Below are positions 51,326-61,200 of a DNA stretch of 64,000 nucleotides, one piece after another (position 1 is the stretch's first letter; each line of letters opens with the position of its first letter). Position numbers and translations under genes: made by a program. The stretch is from JBBQWZ01 sp038210135 (GTDB lineage Bacteria; Acidobacteriota; Terriglobia; Bryobacterales; Bryobacteraceae). Location: positions 1 through 64,000 of the forward strand of contig JBBQWZ010000002.1 of NCBI GenBank assembly GCA_038210135.1, in the 5' to 3' direction. Below the pieces are notes generated by a model that had not been told where the DNA came from, made no database searches, and saw nothing but the letters and a program-made list of their open reading frames with translations.

Positions 51326-52177
51326 CTTTTTTGCGAACTGTGCAACTGGTGAAACACCGGCGGCCATTTCGTTCGAAATAGCTTGGGCAATTCGCTGGAC
51401 GGCGGCGATCAGCTTGGACTCGCCGGTGGCGCGATCTTTGGGGACAGAGATACTGAGGGCGGCTCCGACGTGAGCGGGGGCGGTCCATATGGGCGCGCCG
51501 AAGCAGATTCCACCGGGTGCGCTCTCTTCGCGATCCACTGCGAAACCCTGTTGGCGGACACGTCGGAATTCTTCGTCGAGGGCTGCGGCGTCGATGACGG
51601 TCAGAGGGGTGAACTGGTGCAGACCGTAGGCGGCGAGGAGAAATTCGCGAAGCTTTTCAGGTTGGTGGGCGACGATACATTTGCCGACGGAACTTGCATG
51701 CGGGGGAATGATGCCGCCTTCGACGTTGAAGACGCGGATGCGTTGGGGGCTGTCGATCACGGTAACGGCTTCGATGTGATTTTCGAGCAAATAGGCCAAG
51801 CTGATGGTTTCGCGAAACTCGCGATTCAGATCGCGCATGAAGGGCTGGGCGACTTGATTGAGGCGCATGAGCGCGTTGTTGGAGCGGAAGGAGGATCCGG
51901 ATGGGGAGAGAGAAAATAAGTCGCCGGGCTGGCGTTCGAGCAGGCCTTTTTGTTCGAGGGTGCAGAGGATGCGGAAGACGGAGCTTTTGGATTGGCCGAC
52001 GCGCTCGGTGATTTCGGCGAGAGAGAACGGGCGGGCTCCGGCGCTGACGAGTTCGAGGATGTCGATCGCGTTTCCGACGGCGCGGATGAAGTATTCGGAG
52101 GTAGAAGTTTTGGTGAGTCTGAGCCCGGCGTCGGGATCGGCTGCGTTCACGGCAGCGGGGAGATCGATGTCCGGCAT
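51323..52177 (-). CDS. IclR-family transcriptional regulator
   Basis: A 284-residue regulator with an N-terminal winged helix (VGNAIDILELVSAGARPFSLAEITERVGQSKSSVFRILCTLEQKGLLER, about 34-82) and a GAF-like effector domain (RVFNVEGGIIPPHASSVGKCIVAHQPEKL, and ICFGAPIWTAPAHVGAALSISVP). Members such as KdgR, IclR and PcaR respond to small organic or sugar acids. A KdgR-like operator overlaps its 3' end and faces the downstream glycosidase operon; a weaker one lies at the start of the divergent glycosidase gene. It is therefore the likely specific regulator of the island, with a keto-deoxy sugar acid as a plausible effector (inference). Confidence 0.92.
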   Translation of the reverse strand: MPDIDLPAAVNAADPDAGLRLTKTSTSEYFIRAVGNAIDILELVSAGARPFSLAEITERVGQSKSSVFRILCTLEQKGLLERQPGDLFSLSPSGSSFRSNNALMRLNQVAQPFMRDLNREFRETISLAYLLENHIEAVTVIDSPQRIRVFNVEGGIIPPHASSVGKCIVAHQPEKLREFLLAAYGLHQFTPLTVIDAAALDEEFRRVRQQGFAVDREESAPGGICFGAPIWTAPAHVGAALSISVPKDRATGESKLIAAVQRIAQAISNEMAAGVSPVAQFAKK

Positions 52178-52286
52178 GTCGTTTCACTCTACTCCAGAAC
52201 CGTTGTAGTTGGGAGTGGAAGTCGGAGGTTGTAGGTGGACTGCGGCGAATTTGGCGTTTCACAAATGGCTTTTCTGTGGTAATTAT

Positions 52287-52301
52287 TGAAACCATGGTTC
52301 A
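52287..52301. promoter_or_regulatory. Weak KdgR-like site at the start of paralogue 2
   Basis: TGAAACCATGGTTCA spans the start codon of the second glycosidase gene and has near dyad symmetry. It departs from the TRAAAYRNYRTTTYA pattern at two positions. A separate half-site, GTTTCA, lies at 52256-52261, and another at 52181-52186 just upstream of iclR. Taken with the perfect site at 51311 these may form one control region, but this site alone would not be convincing. Confidence 0.4.
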
Positions 52302-54705
52302 CTCGATATCTGGCCGCGTGCTGCCAGCGTTGTTACTTTTGGCCGGAATGGCGCAAGCGCTCGATCTCAAGAATGCGGTGGTTGTTGCGCCGGCCGGAGC
52401 GGCGATGCCGGTGCAAAAAGCGGCGCAGATGTTGCGCGAGGAAGTGGAGAAGCGGACGCAGGTTCGGATGGCGTTGGCCTCCGCATTGCCGTCTGGGGCT
52501 CCGGCGATTGTGGTCGGAACGACAGCACAGTTGCAGTCGCTGGCGGGGAATTTATTGGGTCAGCTTCCGGCGGCACCGCAAGGCTTGGAAGGGTTTCGGA
52601 TTGGCGTGGTGGGCAAGACGGTTGTCGTGGCGGGAAACAGCGATCGGGCGGTGGTGTTCGGCGCGGGCTATTTGCTGCGGCACATGGATATGCGGCGCGG
52701 CAAGGTGTTCGAGGTGGCGGATTCGTTGAAAGTGGCCACGGCTCCGCAAGTAATGGTGCGCGGGCATCAGTTGGGTTTCCGGCCGAAGGTGAATGCGTAT
52801 GACGGCTTCACCGTGGCGATGTTCGAGCAGTACATTCGCGACCTGGCGGTGTTTGGAACGAATTCGATCGAGCTGATTCCCCCGCGTTCCGACGATGCCG
52901 ATGACAGCCCGCATTTTCCGCTTCCGAAAATCGAAATGATGGTCGAGATGTCGCGCATCTGCGCGGAGTACGGGCTGGACGTATGGATCTGGTTCCCGGC
53001 GATGGACAAGGATTACTCGGACGCGAAGACGGTCGAATTTTCTTTGAAGGAATGGGAAGACGTTTTCAAGCGGCTGCCGCGCATCGATCACATCTTTGTG
53101 CCGGGCGGCGATCCGGGCCACACGCAACCGAAGTATTTGCTGGGGCTGCTCGAGAAGCAGACGGCGAGCCTGCACAAATACCATCCGAAGGCGGACATGT
53201 GGGTTTCGCCGCAGGGATTTTCGAAAGAATGGACGGAAGAATTTTACGAATTGCTAAAGGCGGAGCCGAAGTGGCTGACCGGGATCGTGCATGGTCCGCA
53301 GGTGCGAGACAGCATTCCGAATTTGCGAAAGGCGGTTCCGCAGCGCTATGGGATCCGGCGCTATCCGGACATCACACATAGCATCAACGCGCAGTATTTC
53401 GTGCCGGATTGGGATTTGGCGTACATGGTGACGGAAGCGCGCGAAGTCGCGAATCCGCGGCCGCTCGATCAGCGCGCGATATTCAACGCGTACAACAAGT
53501 ACACGATCGGGTTCAGCACGTATTCGGAAGGCGTCAACGACGACGTCAACAAGTTTGTCTGGAGCGCGCTGGGCTGGGATCCGAACGTGGACCTGATGGC
53601 GGCGCTGGCGGAATTCGGGCGTTACTTTATCGGCGAGGAAGTGGGGCACGATTTCGCCGCGGGCCTGTTTGCTTTGGAACGTAACTGGCGCGGTCCGCTG
53701 CTGACGAATCAGGGCGTGGAAACGACGTTCGCGGTGTTCCGCGATCTGGAGAAGAAAGCTTCTCCGCAGCTGAAATTGAATTGGCGCTTCCAGCAGGCGC
53801 TGTATCGCGCCTATTATGACGCCTACGTGCGGCATCGCTTAATCAACGAGACGTCGCTTGAGCAGCAGGCGATGGGGCATCTTCGCGAGGCGTCGCAGAT
53901 GGGCTCGATTCTGGCGATGCAGTTGGCGCGCCAGACGCTGGATCGGGCAGTAACGGAACCTGTCGCGACCGACTTGCGCGGGCGATTGATGGAATTGAGC
54001 GAGGCGCTGTATCAGAGCATCCACGCGCAGTTGAGCGTCGAGAAGTATCAGGCGATTGCGGTGGGACGGGGAGCGAGTTCGGATACGGCGGACATGCCGC
54101 TGAACAATCGCTGGTATCTCGAGGAACGATTTTCGGCGATCGCAGCGATGGCGGACGAGAAGGCGCGGCTGATGGCGATTGACGAGATTGTGAACTGGAC
54201 GAATCCGGGTCCGGGCGGATTTTATGACGATTTAGGCGATCTTTCGCGGCAGCCGCATCTCGTTCGGGGACCAGGCTATCCGACGGATCCGGCGCATCTG
54301 GAGTCTTCCTATGTGGGTATCGGACGCGGCGGCGTGGGGCGGGTTAATTACGTGACGGGATATGCGACGAATTATCCGCGGTCGTGGTTATCGGTGAGCG
54401 GGGCGATGAACGATACTCCGCTGAAGATGCATTACGACGGGCTGGATCCGCAGGCGCAATACCAGATTCGGGTGGTGTATTCGGGTGGTGACACGGAAGC
54501 GAAAGTCAGGTTGCTATCCGGTGGCGGCGTCGAGATTCATCCGTGGCTGGCGCGTCCGGCTCCGGTGAAGCCGTTGGTGTTTGATATTCCGAAGTCGGCT
54601 ACGGCGGGTGGGATCTTGGATCTTACGTTTTCCAAGGAGCCGGGTCTGCGCGGGAATGGGCGCGGCATGGATGTGGGCGAAGTTTGGGTGATGCGGAAGA
54701 AATAA
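52294..54705 (+). CDS. Alpha-glucuronidase-like glycoside hydrolase (paralogue 2)
   Basis: An 803-residue Sec-exported enzyme (signal MVHSISGRVLPALLLLAGMAQA, start ATG 52294). It has the same domain order as paralogue 1: a GH67/GH20-type helper domain (EEVEKRTQVRMALASALP, GNSDRAVVFGAGYLLRHM) followed by a TIM-barrel. Blocks shared almost word for word with paralogue 3 include VRGHQLGFRPKVNAYDGFTV, the DDADDSPHFPLPKIEM block and HIFVPGGDPGHTQPKYLL. STYSEGVNDDVNKFVWSALG and LERNWRGPLLTNQGVETTF are also shared. The C-terminal beta-domain ends EVWVMRKK. It is divergent from iclR and one base upstream of the next paralogue's first ATG. Confidence 0.75.
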   Translation: MVHSISGRVLPALLLLAGMAQALDLKNAVVVAPAGAAMPVQKAAQMLREEVEKRTQVRMALASALPSGAPAIVVGTTAQLQSLAGNLLGQLPAAPQGLEGFRIGVVGKTVVVAGNSDRAVVFGAGYLLRHMDMRRGKVFEVADSLKVATAPQVMVRGHQLGFRPKVNAYDGFTVAMFEQYIRDLAVFGTNSIELIPPRSDDADDSPHFPLPKIEMMVEMSRICAEYGLDVWIWFPAMDKDYSDAKTVEFSLKEWEDVFKRLPRIDHIFVPGGDPGHTQPKYLLGLLEKQTASLHKYHPKADMWVSPQGFSKEWTEEFYELLKAEPKWLTGIVHGPQVRDSIPNLRKAVPQRYGIRRYPDITHSINAQYFVPDWDLAYMVTEAREVANPRPLDQRAIFNAYNKYTIGFSTYSEGVNDDVNKFVWSALGWDPNVDLMAALAEFGRYFIGEEVGHDFAAGLFALERNWRGPLLTNQGVETTFAVFRDLEKKASPQLKLNWRFQQALYRAYYDAYVRHRLINETSLEQQAMGHLREASQMGSILAMQLARQTLDRAVTEPVATDLRGRLMELSEALYQSIHAQLSVEKYQAIAVGRGASSDTADMPLNNRWYLEERFSAIAAMADEKARLMAIDEIVNWTNPGPGGFYDDLGDLSRQPHLVRGPGYPTDPAHLESSYVGIGRGGVGRVNYVTGYATNYPRSWLSVSGAMNDTPLKMHYDGLDPQAQYQIRVVYSGGDTEAKVRLLSGGGVEIHPWLARPAPVKPLVFDIPKSATAGGILDLTFSKEPGLRGNGRGMDVGEVWVMRKK

Positions 54706-54736
54706 GATGCGGATACTTAGTGGGTTGTTGTGGTTG

Positions 54737-54972
54737 GTCCGCTCCCGACGCGCCGCTTCGCGTCGCGGCTCGGATTCGGCTGGGGGGCTGGGTCCCCTCC
54801 CTTACGGTCGGGGTTCAGTGCTGGGTGGGGATACGCTACTTTGCGTTTTGGATTCGGCCGGGCCGCGGGAACCCCGCCCTTACGGGCGGGGTTCAGTGCT
54901 GGGTGGGGATACGGTACTTTGTGTTTTGGATTCGGCCGGGCTGCGGGATCCCCGCCCTTACGGGCGGGGCTG
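54737..54972 (+). repeat. R5 and 78-bp R1 tandem repeats at the 5' end of paralogue 3
   Basis: An imperfect R5 copy (stem GCGCCGC-TTC-GCGTCGC, one mismatch) at 54737-54785 is followed by R1-type units at about 54792, 54870 and 54949. The last two carry the perfect hairpin CCCGCCC-TTAC-GGGCGGG. The units are separated by the same 45-bp text (GGGTGGGGATACGSTACTTT...), giving a period of 78 bp, exactly 26 codons. The whole block reads in frame between an ATG directly after paralogue 2 and the body of paralogue 3. Confidence 0.88.
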
Positions 54973-54973
54973 T

Positions 54974-57367
54974 ATGAACGGGCTTGGGGCGATGATTTGC
55001 GCTTTGGCGATTTGCTCGCCTTTGTTGGCCTTGGATTTGAAGAAGGCGGTGGTGGTTGCCGCGGCGAATTTGACATCGCAGGAGAAGACGGCGGTCGCAG
55101 TACTCGTTGAAGAAGTCGAGAAGCGGACGCAGATGCGGCTCCCGGTGCAAGCGGTGATGCCGGCGGCGGGAATTCCCGCGATCGTTGTCGGAACCTCGGC
55201 GAAGCTGGCTGGCGGAATGGCGAGCCGGCTGATGGCGGCTCCGGTGGGCGCGGAAGGATTCCGCGTACAGACGTTGGGCGGAAACGTGGTGGTCGCGGGA
55301 AACGATTCGCGCGGCATGCTGTTCGGAATCGGGTACCTGCTGCGGCAGATGCGGATGGAGCGCGGGCATGTTCTGGCAGTAGACGACCAGTTGGCGGTTG
55401 CGACGGCTCCGCGATTTCCGCTGCGCGGGCATCAGCTAGGGTATCGGCCGAAGGTGAACGCTTATGACGCGTTCACGGTCGAGATGTTCGATCAATACAT
55501 TCGCGATCTGGCGATTTTCGGAACGAATGCGATTGAGTTTATTCCTCCCCGATCGGACGATGCCGACGACAGTCCACATTTTCCGCTGCCGAAGATCGAG
55601 ATGCTGGAGGAGACGTCCAAGATCTGTGCGAAGTACGGTTTGGATTACTGGCTGTGGTATCCGGCGATGGACGAGGATTACTCGAAGCCGGCGACGGTCG
55701 AATTCGCGCTGAAGGAGTGGGAAGAGATTTACCGGCGGCTTCCGCGAATCGATTTTATTTTTGTGCCGGGCGGAGATCCGGGGCATACGCAGCCGAAATA
55801 TTTGTTCGCGCTGCTTGAAAAGCAGACGGCGCTGCTGCGCAAATATCATCCGAAGGCGCAGATGTGGATGTCGCCGCAGAGCTTCAACAAAGAATGGATG
55901 GAGGAGTTTTACGGGCTAATGAAGGCCGAGCCTGCCTGGCTCAGCGGAATCGTTTTCGGTCCGCAGTCGCGGGATGATGCGCCGACGATCGAGTCGCGGA
56001 TTCCGAAGAAGTATCCGATTCGGCACTATCCGGACATCACGCACAGCACGCAGGCGCAATTCGCGCCGCCGGATCTGGATGTGGCGTACGCGGTGACGGA
56101 AGGCCGCGAGGGTCCGAATCCGCGGCCGACGCAGGAGCGGGATATTTTCCGCAAGTACATGCACATCGGGATTGGCTTTCTGACGTATTCAGAAGGCGTG
56201 AACGATGACGTGAACAAGTTCATGTGGAGCGGTCTCGGATGGAATCCGGATCAGCCGGTGATCGAGATCGCGCGGGAATTCAGCCGCTACTTTATCGGCG
56301 AGCAGTATCGCGACACGTTCGCGCAAGGGCTGATGGCGCTTGAACGGAACTGGGTGGGTCCGCTGCTGGGGAATTCGGGAGTCGACACGACGTTCCAGAT
56401 GTTCCGCGAGATGGAGAAGCAGGCTTCGCCGCAGGTGAAGTTGAACTGGCGGTTCCAGCAGTCGTTGTATCGCGCGTATTACGACTCCTACGTGCGGGAC
56501 CGGCTGGTGTATGAAACCAGCCTCGAACAACTGGCGATGGAGAAGTTGAGCAACGCGGGCCGGACGGGTTCGCTGCTGGCGATTCAAGGCGCGCGGGAAA
56601 CCATCGAGAAGACGCTGACGACCCCAGTGTCGCGGGACAAGCGCCAGCGCATTTTCGAATTGGCGGAAGCGATGTATCAGAGCATCCACGCGCAGCTGAG
56701 CATTGAGAAGTATCAGGCGCTGGCGCTGGGGCGGGGCGCGAATCTCGATACCGTGGACGCGCCGGTGAACAATCGCGTGTGGCTCGAGGACCGCTTTGAT
56801 GAGATCCGGAAGCTGACGGACGAAGCGGCGCGGCGGAAGGAAATCGACGCGATTGTGAATTGGGCGGATCCGGGTCCGGGTGGTTTCTACGATGATTTGG
56901 GGAATCCGGCGCGGCAACCGCATCTGGTTCCGGGCGAGACGTACGCGAACGATCCGATGTTCCTGCGTTCGCCGATGACGGGTTTCAGCATTCGGGGCAT
57001 GGGCAGCGTAACGGGCCAGGATCAGAGCTACATGCACTATCCGATGTCGTGGATCACGGTGACGGAAGGTTTGTACGATTCGCCGGTAAAGCTGCATTAC
57101 GAGAGCCTGGATCCGAAGGCGAAGTACAAAGTGCGGGTGGTGTATGCGGGTGACAATCCGCGTCCGAAGCTGCGGATGGTGGCGAATGACCGGATCGAAG
57201 TGCATGGCTGGCTGAACCGGCCGGTGCCGTTCCAGCCGCTCGAATTCGAGATTCCGGTGGAGGCAACTGCTGGCGGCGTGCTGAATCTGAGCGTTTTTCG
57301 CGAGCCTGCCACGGGTGGCGCGGGTCGGGGGAACGCGGTGGCTGAAGTCTGGTTGATGAAACGGTAA
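54974..57367 (+). CDS. Alpha-glucuronidase-like glycoside hydrolase (paralogue 3)
   Basis: A 797-residue Sec-exported enzyme if started at ATG 54974 (signal MNGLGAMICALAICSPLLA, then LDLKKAVVVAA). It is the closest relative of paralogue 2 and shares all barrel blocks (LRGHQLGYRPKVNAYDAFTV, DFIFVPGGDPGHTQPKYLF, TYSEGVNDDVNKFMWSGLG). The same frame is open back to ATG 54707, which gives MRILSGLLWLV and then 78 residues of repeat-encoded text. I prefer 54974, which has GGGCGGGGC just upstream, but translation from 54707, coupled to paralogue 2 (TAAGATG), cannot be excluded. Same predicted action on uronic-acid glycans as its paralogues. Confidence 0.75.
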   Translation: MNGLGAMICALAICSPLLALDLKKAVVVAAANLTSQEKTAVAVLVEEVEKRTQMRLPVQAVMPAAGIPAIVVGTSAKLAGGMASRLMAAPVGAEGFRVQTLGGNVVVAGNDSRGMLFGIGYLLRQMRMERGHVLAVDDQLAVATAPRFPLRGHQLGYRPKVNAYDAFTVEMFDQYIRDLAIFGTNAIEFIPPRSDDADDSPHFPLPKIEMLEETSKICAKYGLDYWLWYPAMDEDYSKPATVEFALKEWEEIYRRLPRIDFIFVPGGDPGHTQPKYLFALLEKQTALLRKYHPKAQMWMSPQSFNKEWMEEFYGLMKAEPAWLSGIVFGPQSRDDAPTIESRIPKKYPIRHYPDITHSTQAQFAPPDLDVAYAVTEGREGPNPRPTQERDIFRKYMHIGIGFLTYSEGVNDDVNKFMWSGLGWNPDQPVIEIAREFSRYFIGEQYRDTFAQGLMALERNWVGPLLGNSGVDTTFQMFREMEKQASPQVKLNWRFQQSLYRAYYDSYVRDRLVYETSLEQLAMEKLSNAGRTGSLLAIQGARETIEKTLTTPVSRDKRQRIFELAEAMYQSIHAQLSIEKYQALALGRGANLDTVDAPVNNRVWLEDRFDEIRKLTDEAARRKEIDAIVNWADPGPGGFYDDLGNPARQPHLVPGETYANDPMFLRSPMTGFSIRGMGSVTGQDQSYMHYPMSWITVTEGLYDSPVKLHYESLDPKAKYKVRVVYAGDNPRPKLRMVANDRIEVHGWLNRPVPFQPLEFEIPVEATAGGVLNLSVFREPATGGAGRGNAVAEVWLMKR

Positions 57368-57374
57368 TGCGAGG

Positions 57375-58127
57375 CTACGGCAGGTCGACAGAATACAGCT
57401 CGTGGTGGGGTTGCCCCATCGCGACTTCGTGTTCGAGCTCGTCATATTCTTTCAGGCGTTCGAGTTTGCTGACCTGGATATGCTCGACCAGAAGTTCGCG
57501 CGCTTTCTTCGATTCCCGGGCGAGCATCGCGGTGAGGATTTCGTGGTGATAGCGGTGAATTTCCTGGAGTTGTCGGGCGTCGTGGCCTTTGCGGCGAATG
57601 CCGAAGATATTCAAAAGCACGCGGGTGTCGGCGAAGACTTTAAGGATCCGCGAATTGGCGGCGGCTCTTACGATCAAGTTGTGAAATTGAAAATCGAGGC
57701 GGATGAAGCGGCGCATGCCGTCCTGGTGGAGACATTCTTCGCCGGAGGCAACCAATTCATCGCGAAGCAGCAGGACTTCGTCCACGGCATATTCAAAGGC
57801 TTCGACTTCCGCGGGCCGAAGCTTGTGCTCGGCGGCTTTCCCAACGGAGTAACCTTCGAGGGCTTCTCGCAATTCATAGAGTTCGGCGACGTCGCGGCGG
57901 GTAAATTCGACGACGACGCTTCCGCCTTTGGGTGTGGGCCGAAGAAAGCCTTCGGCAGTCAGCTGGCGAACGGCTTCCCTGAGAGGGCCACGGCTATTGC
58001 CGAGTTCGCGGGCGATAGAGGCTTCCGAAAGCGCCGAACCAGGAGGCAAATCGCCTGACAAAATTTTACCTCGGAGGTAGTTATACGCCTTTTCCTGTAT
58101 AGATTTAACTGCAATGATTTTTTGCAT
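57375..58127 (-). CDS. GntR-family (FadR/FCD subfamily) transcriptional regulator
   Basis: A 250-residue regulator. The winged helix is at about 10-75 (IQEKAYNYLRGKILSGDLPPGSALSEASIARELGNSRGPLREAVRQLTAEGFLR). The FCD domain follows, with the metal-binding pattern D...H (LDFQFHNLI), IHRYHHEILTAML and LLVEHIQVSK. FCD regulators commonly sense carboxylic or sugar acids such as glucuronate, galactonate or lactate. Start ATG 58127 (MQKIIAVKSIQEK) was chosen over a 61-codon extension without family likeness. It converges on paralogue 3 with a 7-bp gap and is divergent from the TonB receptor gene, so control of that receptor and itself is likely. Confidence 0.9.
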   Translation of the reverse strand: MQKIIAVKSIQEKAYNYLRGKILSGDLPPGSALSEASIARELGNSRGPLREAVRQLTAEGFLRPTPKGGSVVVEFTRRDVAELYELREALEGYSVGKAAEHKLRPAEVEAFEYAVDEVLLLRDELVASGEECLHQDGMRRFIRLDFQFHNLIVRAAANSRILKVFADTRVLLNIFGIRRKGHDARQLQEIHRYHHEILTAMLARESKKARELLVEHIQVSKLERLKEYDELEHEVAMGQPHHELYSVDLP

Positions 58128-58209
58128 GACGGACCTGTTGACAGGCTGCCGACATGAGCATACAATAACGGCCAAGTTCACTGCAACAAAGAATAGTTTC
58201 AGGTGGGTT

Positions 58210-58229
58210 ACGGACCGTGTACGTACCGT
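58210..58229. promoter_or_regulatory. 20-bp nested palindrome between gntR and the TonB receptor gene
   Basis: ACGGACCGTGTACGTACCGT is symmetric in the pattern ACGG-nn-CGT-nn-ACG-nn-CCGT, so 14 of 20 positions obey the dyad. It lies 48 bp upstream of the receptor ATG and 83 bp upstream of the divergent regulator start, a fitting place for the FCD regulator's operator. No other copy was noticed in the window. Confidence 0.35.
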
Positions 58230-58276
58230 TCTCGCAAAGAGAGCCAGCTTGCCCGGTTTCGCAAGAAGGGAGTTCC

Positions 58277-61200
58277 ATGCGTCTTTCCAAATATATTTGC
58301 CTCGTGGCATTGCTGTTGAGCCTGATCGTTTCGCTTAACGGGCAAGAAACCACGGGTACCATCAGCGGCACGGTTACCGACGCCTCAGGCGGCGCGGTGG
58401 CAAATGCCGAAGTCACAGTTATGAGCCTCGCGACCAACGCGATATTCAAACTCACAACCAGTTCGTCCGGGAGTTATGTGTTCCGGACGTTGCCGGTGGG
58501 CCTGTACAAAGTTTCCGTATCGGCGCCGGGTTTCAAGCGTTACGAAGCGAACAATGTACAGACGCAGGTGAACGACCTGACGCGACTGGACGTCGCGATG
58601 CAGGTGGGCGCGGTGTCGGAATCGATCGAGGTCAGCGCTCCGGTGATAAACGTGAACACTGAAGACGCCTCGCTGCGCAGCGTTGTCGATCAGCGGCGCG
58701 TTGAGGATCTGCCGCTGAACGGCCGCGATCCGGTGCAGTTGATGCGCCTGGTGGCCGGCGTCGCCTTATACAATGGCAGCGGTCTGACGTCGGGCACGAC
58801 GTATCCGGGTGTTGTTTCGGTATCGGTCAATGGAAATCGCGGGAACTCGACGAACTACATTCTCGATGGCGGCCAAAATAACGATCACTACAGCAACGCG
58901 CCGAATCCGATGCCGAATCCGGATGCGCTGCAGGAATTCAGCGTGCTGACCAACAATTTCAGCGCGGAGTTCGGACGCAACTCAGGTGGCATTGTGAACG
59001 CGGTGACGAAATCCGGCACCAATAGCTATCACGGCGCGGTGTTCTGGTACCTCCGCAACAGCGCGCTGAACGCGGCGAACTTCTTCGCGCCCAAGAAGCC
59101 CGGCACCACGGACACGAAACTCGACGACGGTCTGAAGCGCAATCAGGCCGGCCTGACCCTTGGCGGTCCGGTGTGGATTCCGAAGCTTTACAACGGCAAG
59201 GACAAGACGTTCTTCTTCTTCTCGTATCAAGGGACGCGGCTGAAGCAGCGTCCGACTTCGGTCGCGGTGAACGTGCTGACTCCAGCGGAACGGGAAGGCG
59301 ATTTCTCCGCGCTACTGCGGCAGGCGAATCCGGTTCAGCTGAAGGATCCGCTGGGCGGAATCTTCTCAGGCAACCTCATTCCGAAGGCGCGGTTTTTCCC
59401 GGGCAACAAGTACATCGTCGATAACTATATTCCGCTGCCGACTAGCGGCCGAAGCATCACGACGACCAACGTCGCGGATTATAACGACGATCAGTACCTG
59501 GCGAAAGTCGATCAGCAGATCGGCTCGAAGCTGCGGATTTCCGGTCACGCTTTCTTCAGCCGCGCACACCAGCCCGGCAACCTGACGGCAAACAACTATT
59601 ACGAAGAAACCGACATTCGCGATTGGAGCAACACCAGCTACGTCGGGAACGCGACTTACATCATCCGGCCGAACATTCTGAACCAGACGATCATCGGCTG
59701 GAACAAGACGGACGGTCCGGCGAGCCACGTGTATCCGCCGAAAAACTGGAACGACCTTGGGGTACCGATCACGCAGGATCCGTATAACCAGTTCTATATC
59801 GCGTTCCAGTCGATTAGCGGCATCAATACGGGCGACACGAACAACTTTATCCGCAAGGAAACGCAGTTCAGCAACACCACCCGCTGGACCGCCGGGCGGC
59901 ACAATCTGACGTTCGGCGGCGAGTATCACCGCGCGGCCGGCGACATCGTGAACAACTTTCGCGCGCAGGGGCGGTTCATGTTCACGAATGCAGCCGGTTA
60001 CACCGGCAGTGACGTCGCCGACTTTCTGATCGGACGTTGGGGCGAGTTCGTGCAGGCCGCGGGCGAGTTCAAGAACACGCGCTTCAACCTGGTGAACTTC
60101 TTCTTCAACGATTCGTTCAAGGTTTCGAAGCGCCTCACGTTGAACCTCGGCGTTCGCTGGGAGCCTTTCCTGCCGAACACGGATGAGCAGGGCAAGGTGG
60201 TTGTATGGGGCGGTCTGAACGCGCAGTCACAGCGGTACGTGAATGCGCCGAAGGGCATCCTTTATGCCGGCGATCCTGGAATTTCGGCCGGCGGCGTGCC
60301 GATCGACTGGGCGAACTTCGGACCTCGGCTGGGTCTCGCTTATGACGTTTTCGGCGACGGCAGGACTTCTTTCCGGGCCGGTTACGGACTGTTCTTCGAT
60401 CGCATTAACACGCTGCAGACCAACGCGGCGGCGGACGAAGCTCCGTTTGGCACCGCGGTGGACATCTTTGGTGGACCGACGGATGATATGTCGAATCCGT
60501 ATCGCAACGTGGTGGGCGGAAATCCGTTCCCGAAGATCGGCTTCGCGGCGCTCGGCACGGAAGTTCTGAACCCCGGCAAGGACGGCAGGTTTGTATATCC
60601 GATGCCTGCCTTCGTGTACGCTCCTGACCTGCGGAATCCGCGAGTAAGCAGCTGGAACGCGACGCTCGAGCGTCAGCTTGGCAAGAGCTGGATCGCTCGT
60701 ATTTCTTATGCCGGATCGAAGGGCACGGCGCTTACGAGCGGGCGCGACCTGAACGCTCCGCTCGCCAACGCCACGGCAGCAACGTCCACAACCAATCAGC
60801 GGCGGCCGCTGTTTTCGACTGGCCTTGGCCAGGTGATCATCATGGAGCCGGCCGGCAACTCGAGCTACAACTCGGCGCAGTTCACGGCGGAGAAACGCTT
60901 CAGCCGCGGCTTCACGCTTCTCGCCAATTACACGTACGCCAAGACGATCGACAACAACGTGGGATCGGCGAACAAAGGCAACGGCACCAACGTTACAAAC
61001 CCCTTGAATCAGCGTTACGATCGGGGTCCGGCGGACTACGATCTGAAGCATGTGTTCAACGCTTCGGGCGTGTGGCAACTGCCCGGCCATGTCTCGAACA
61101 AGTTCGCCAACTTCTTCGTCGGCGGATGGAACATGACGTCGATCGTCGCCTGGCGCAGTGGCTTCCCGTTCACTGTGTTCAGCGGACAGGATAACGCTCG

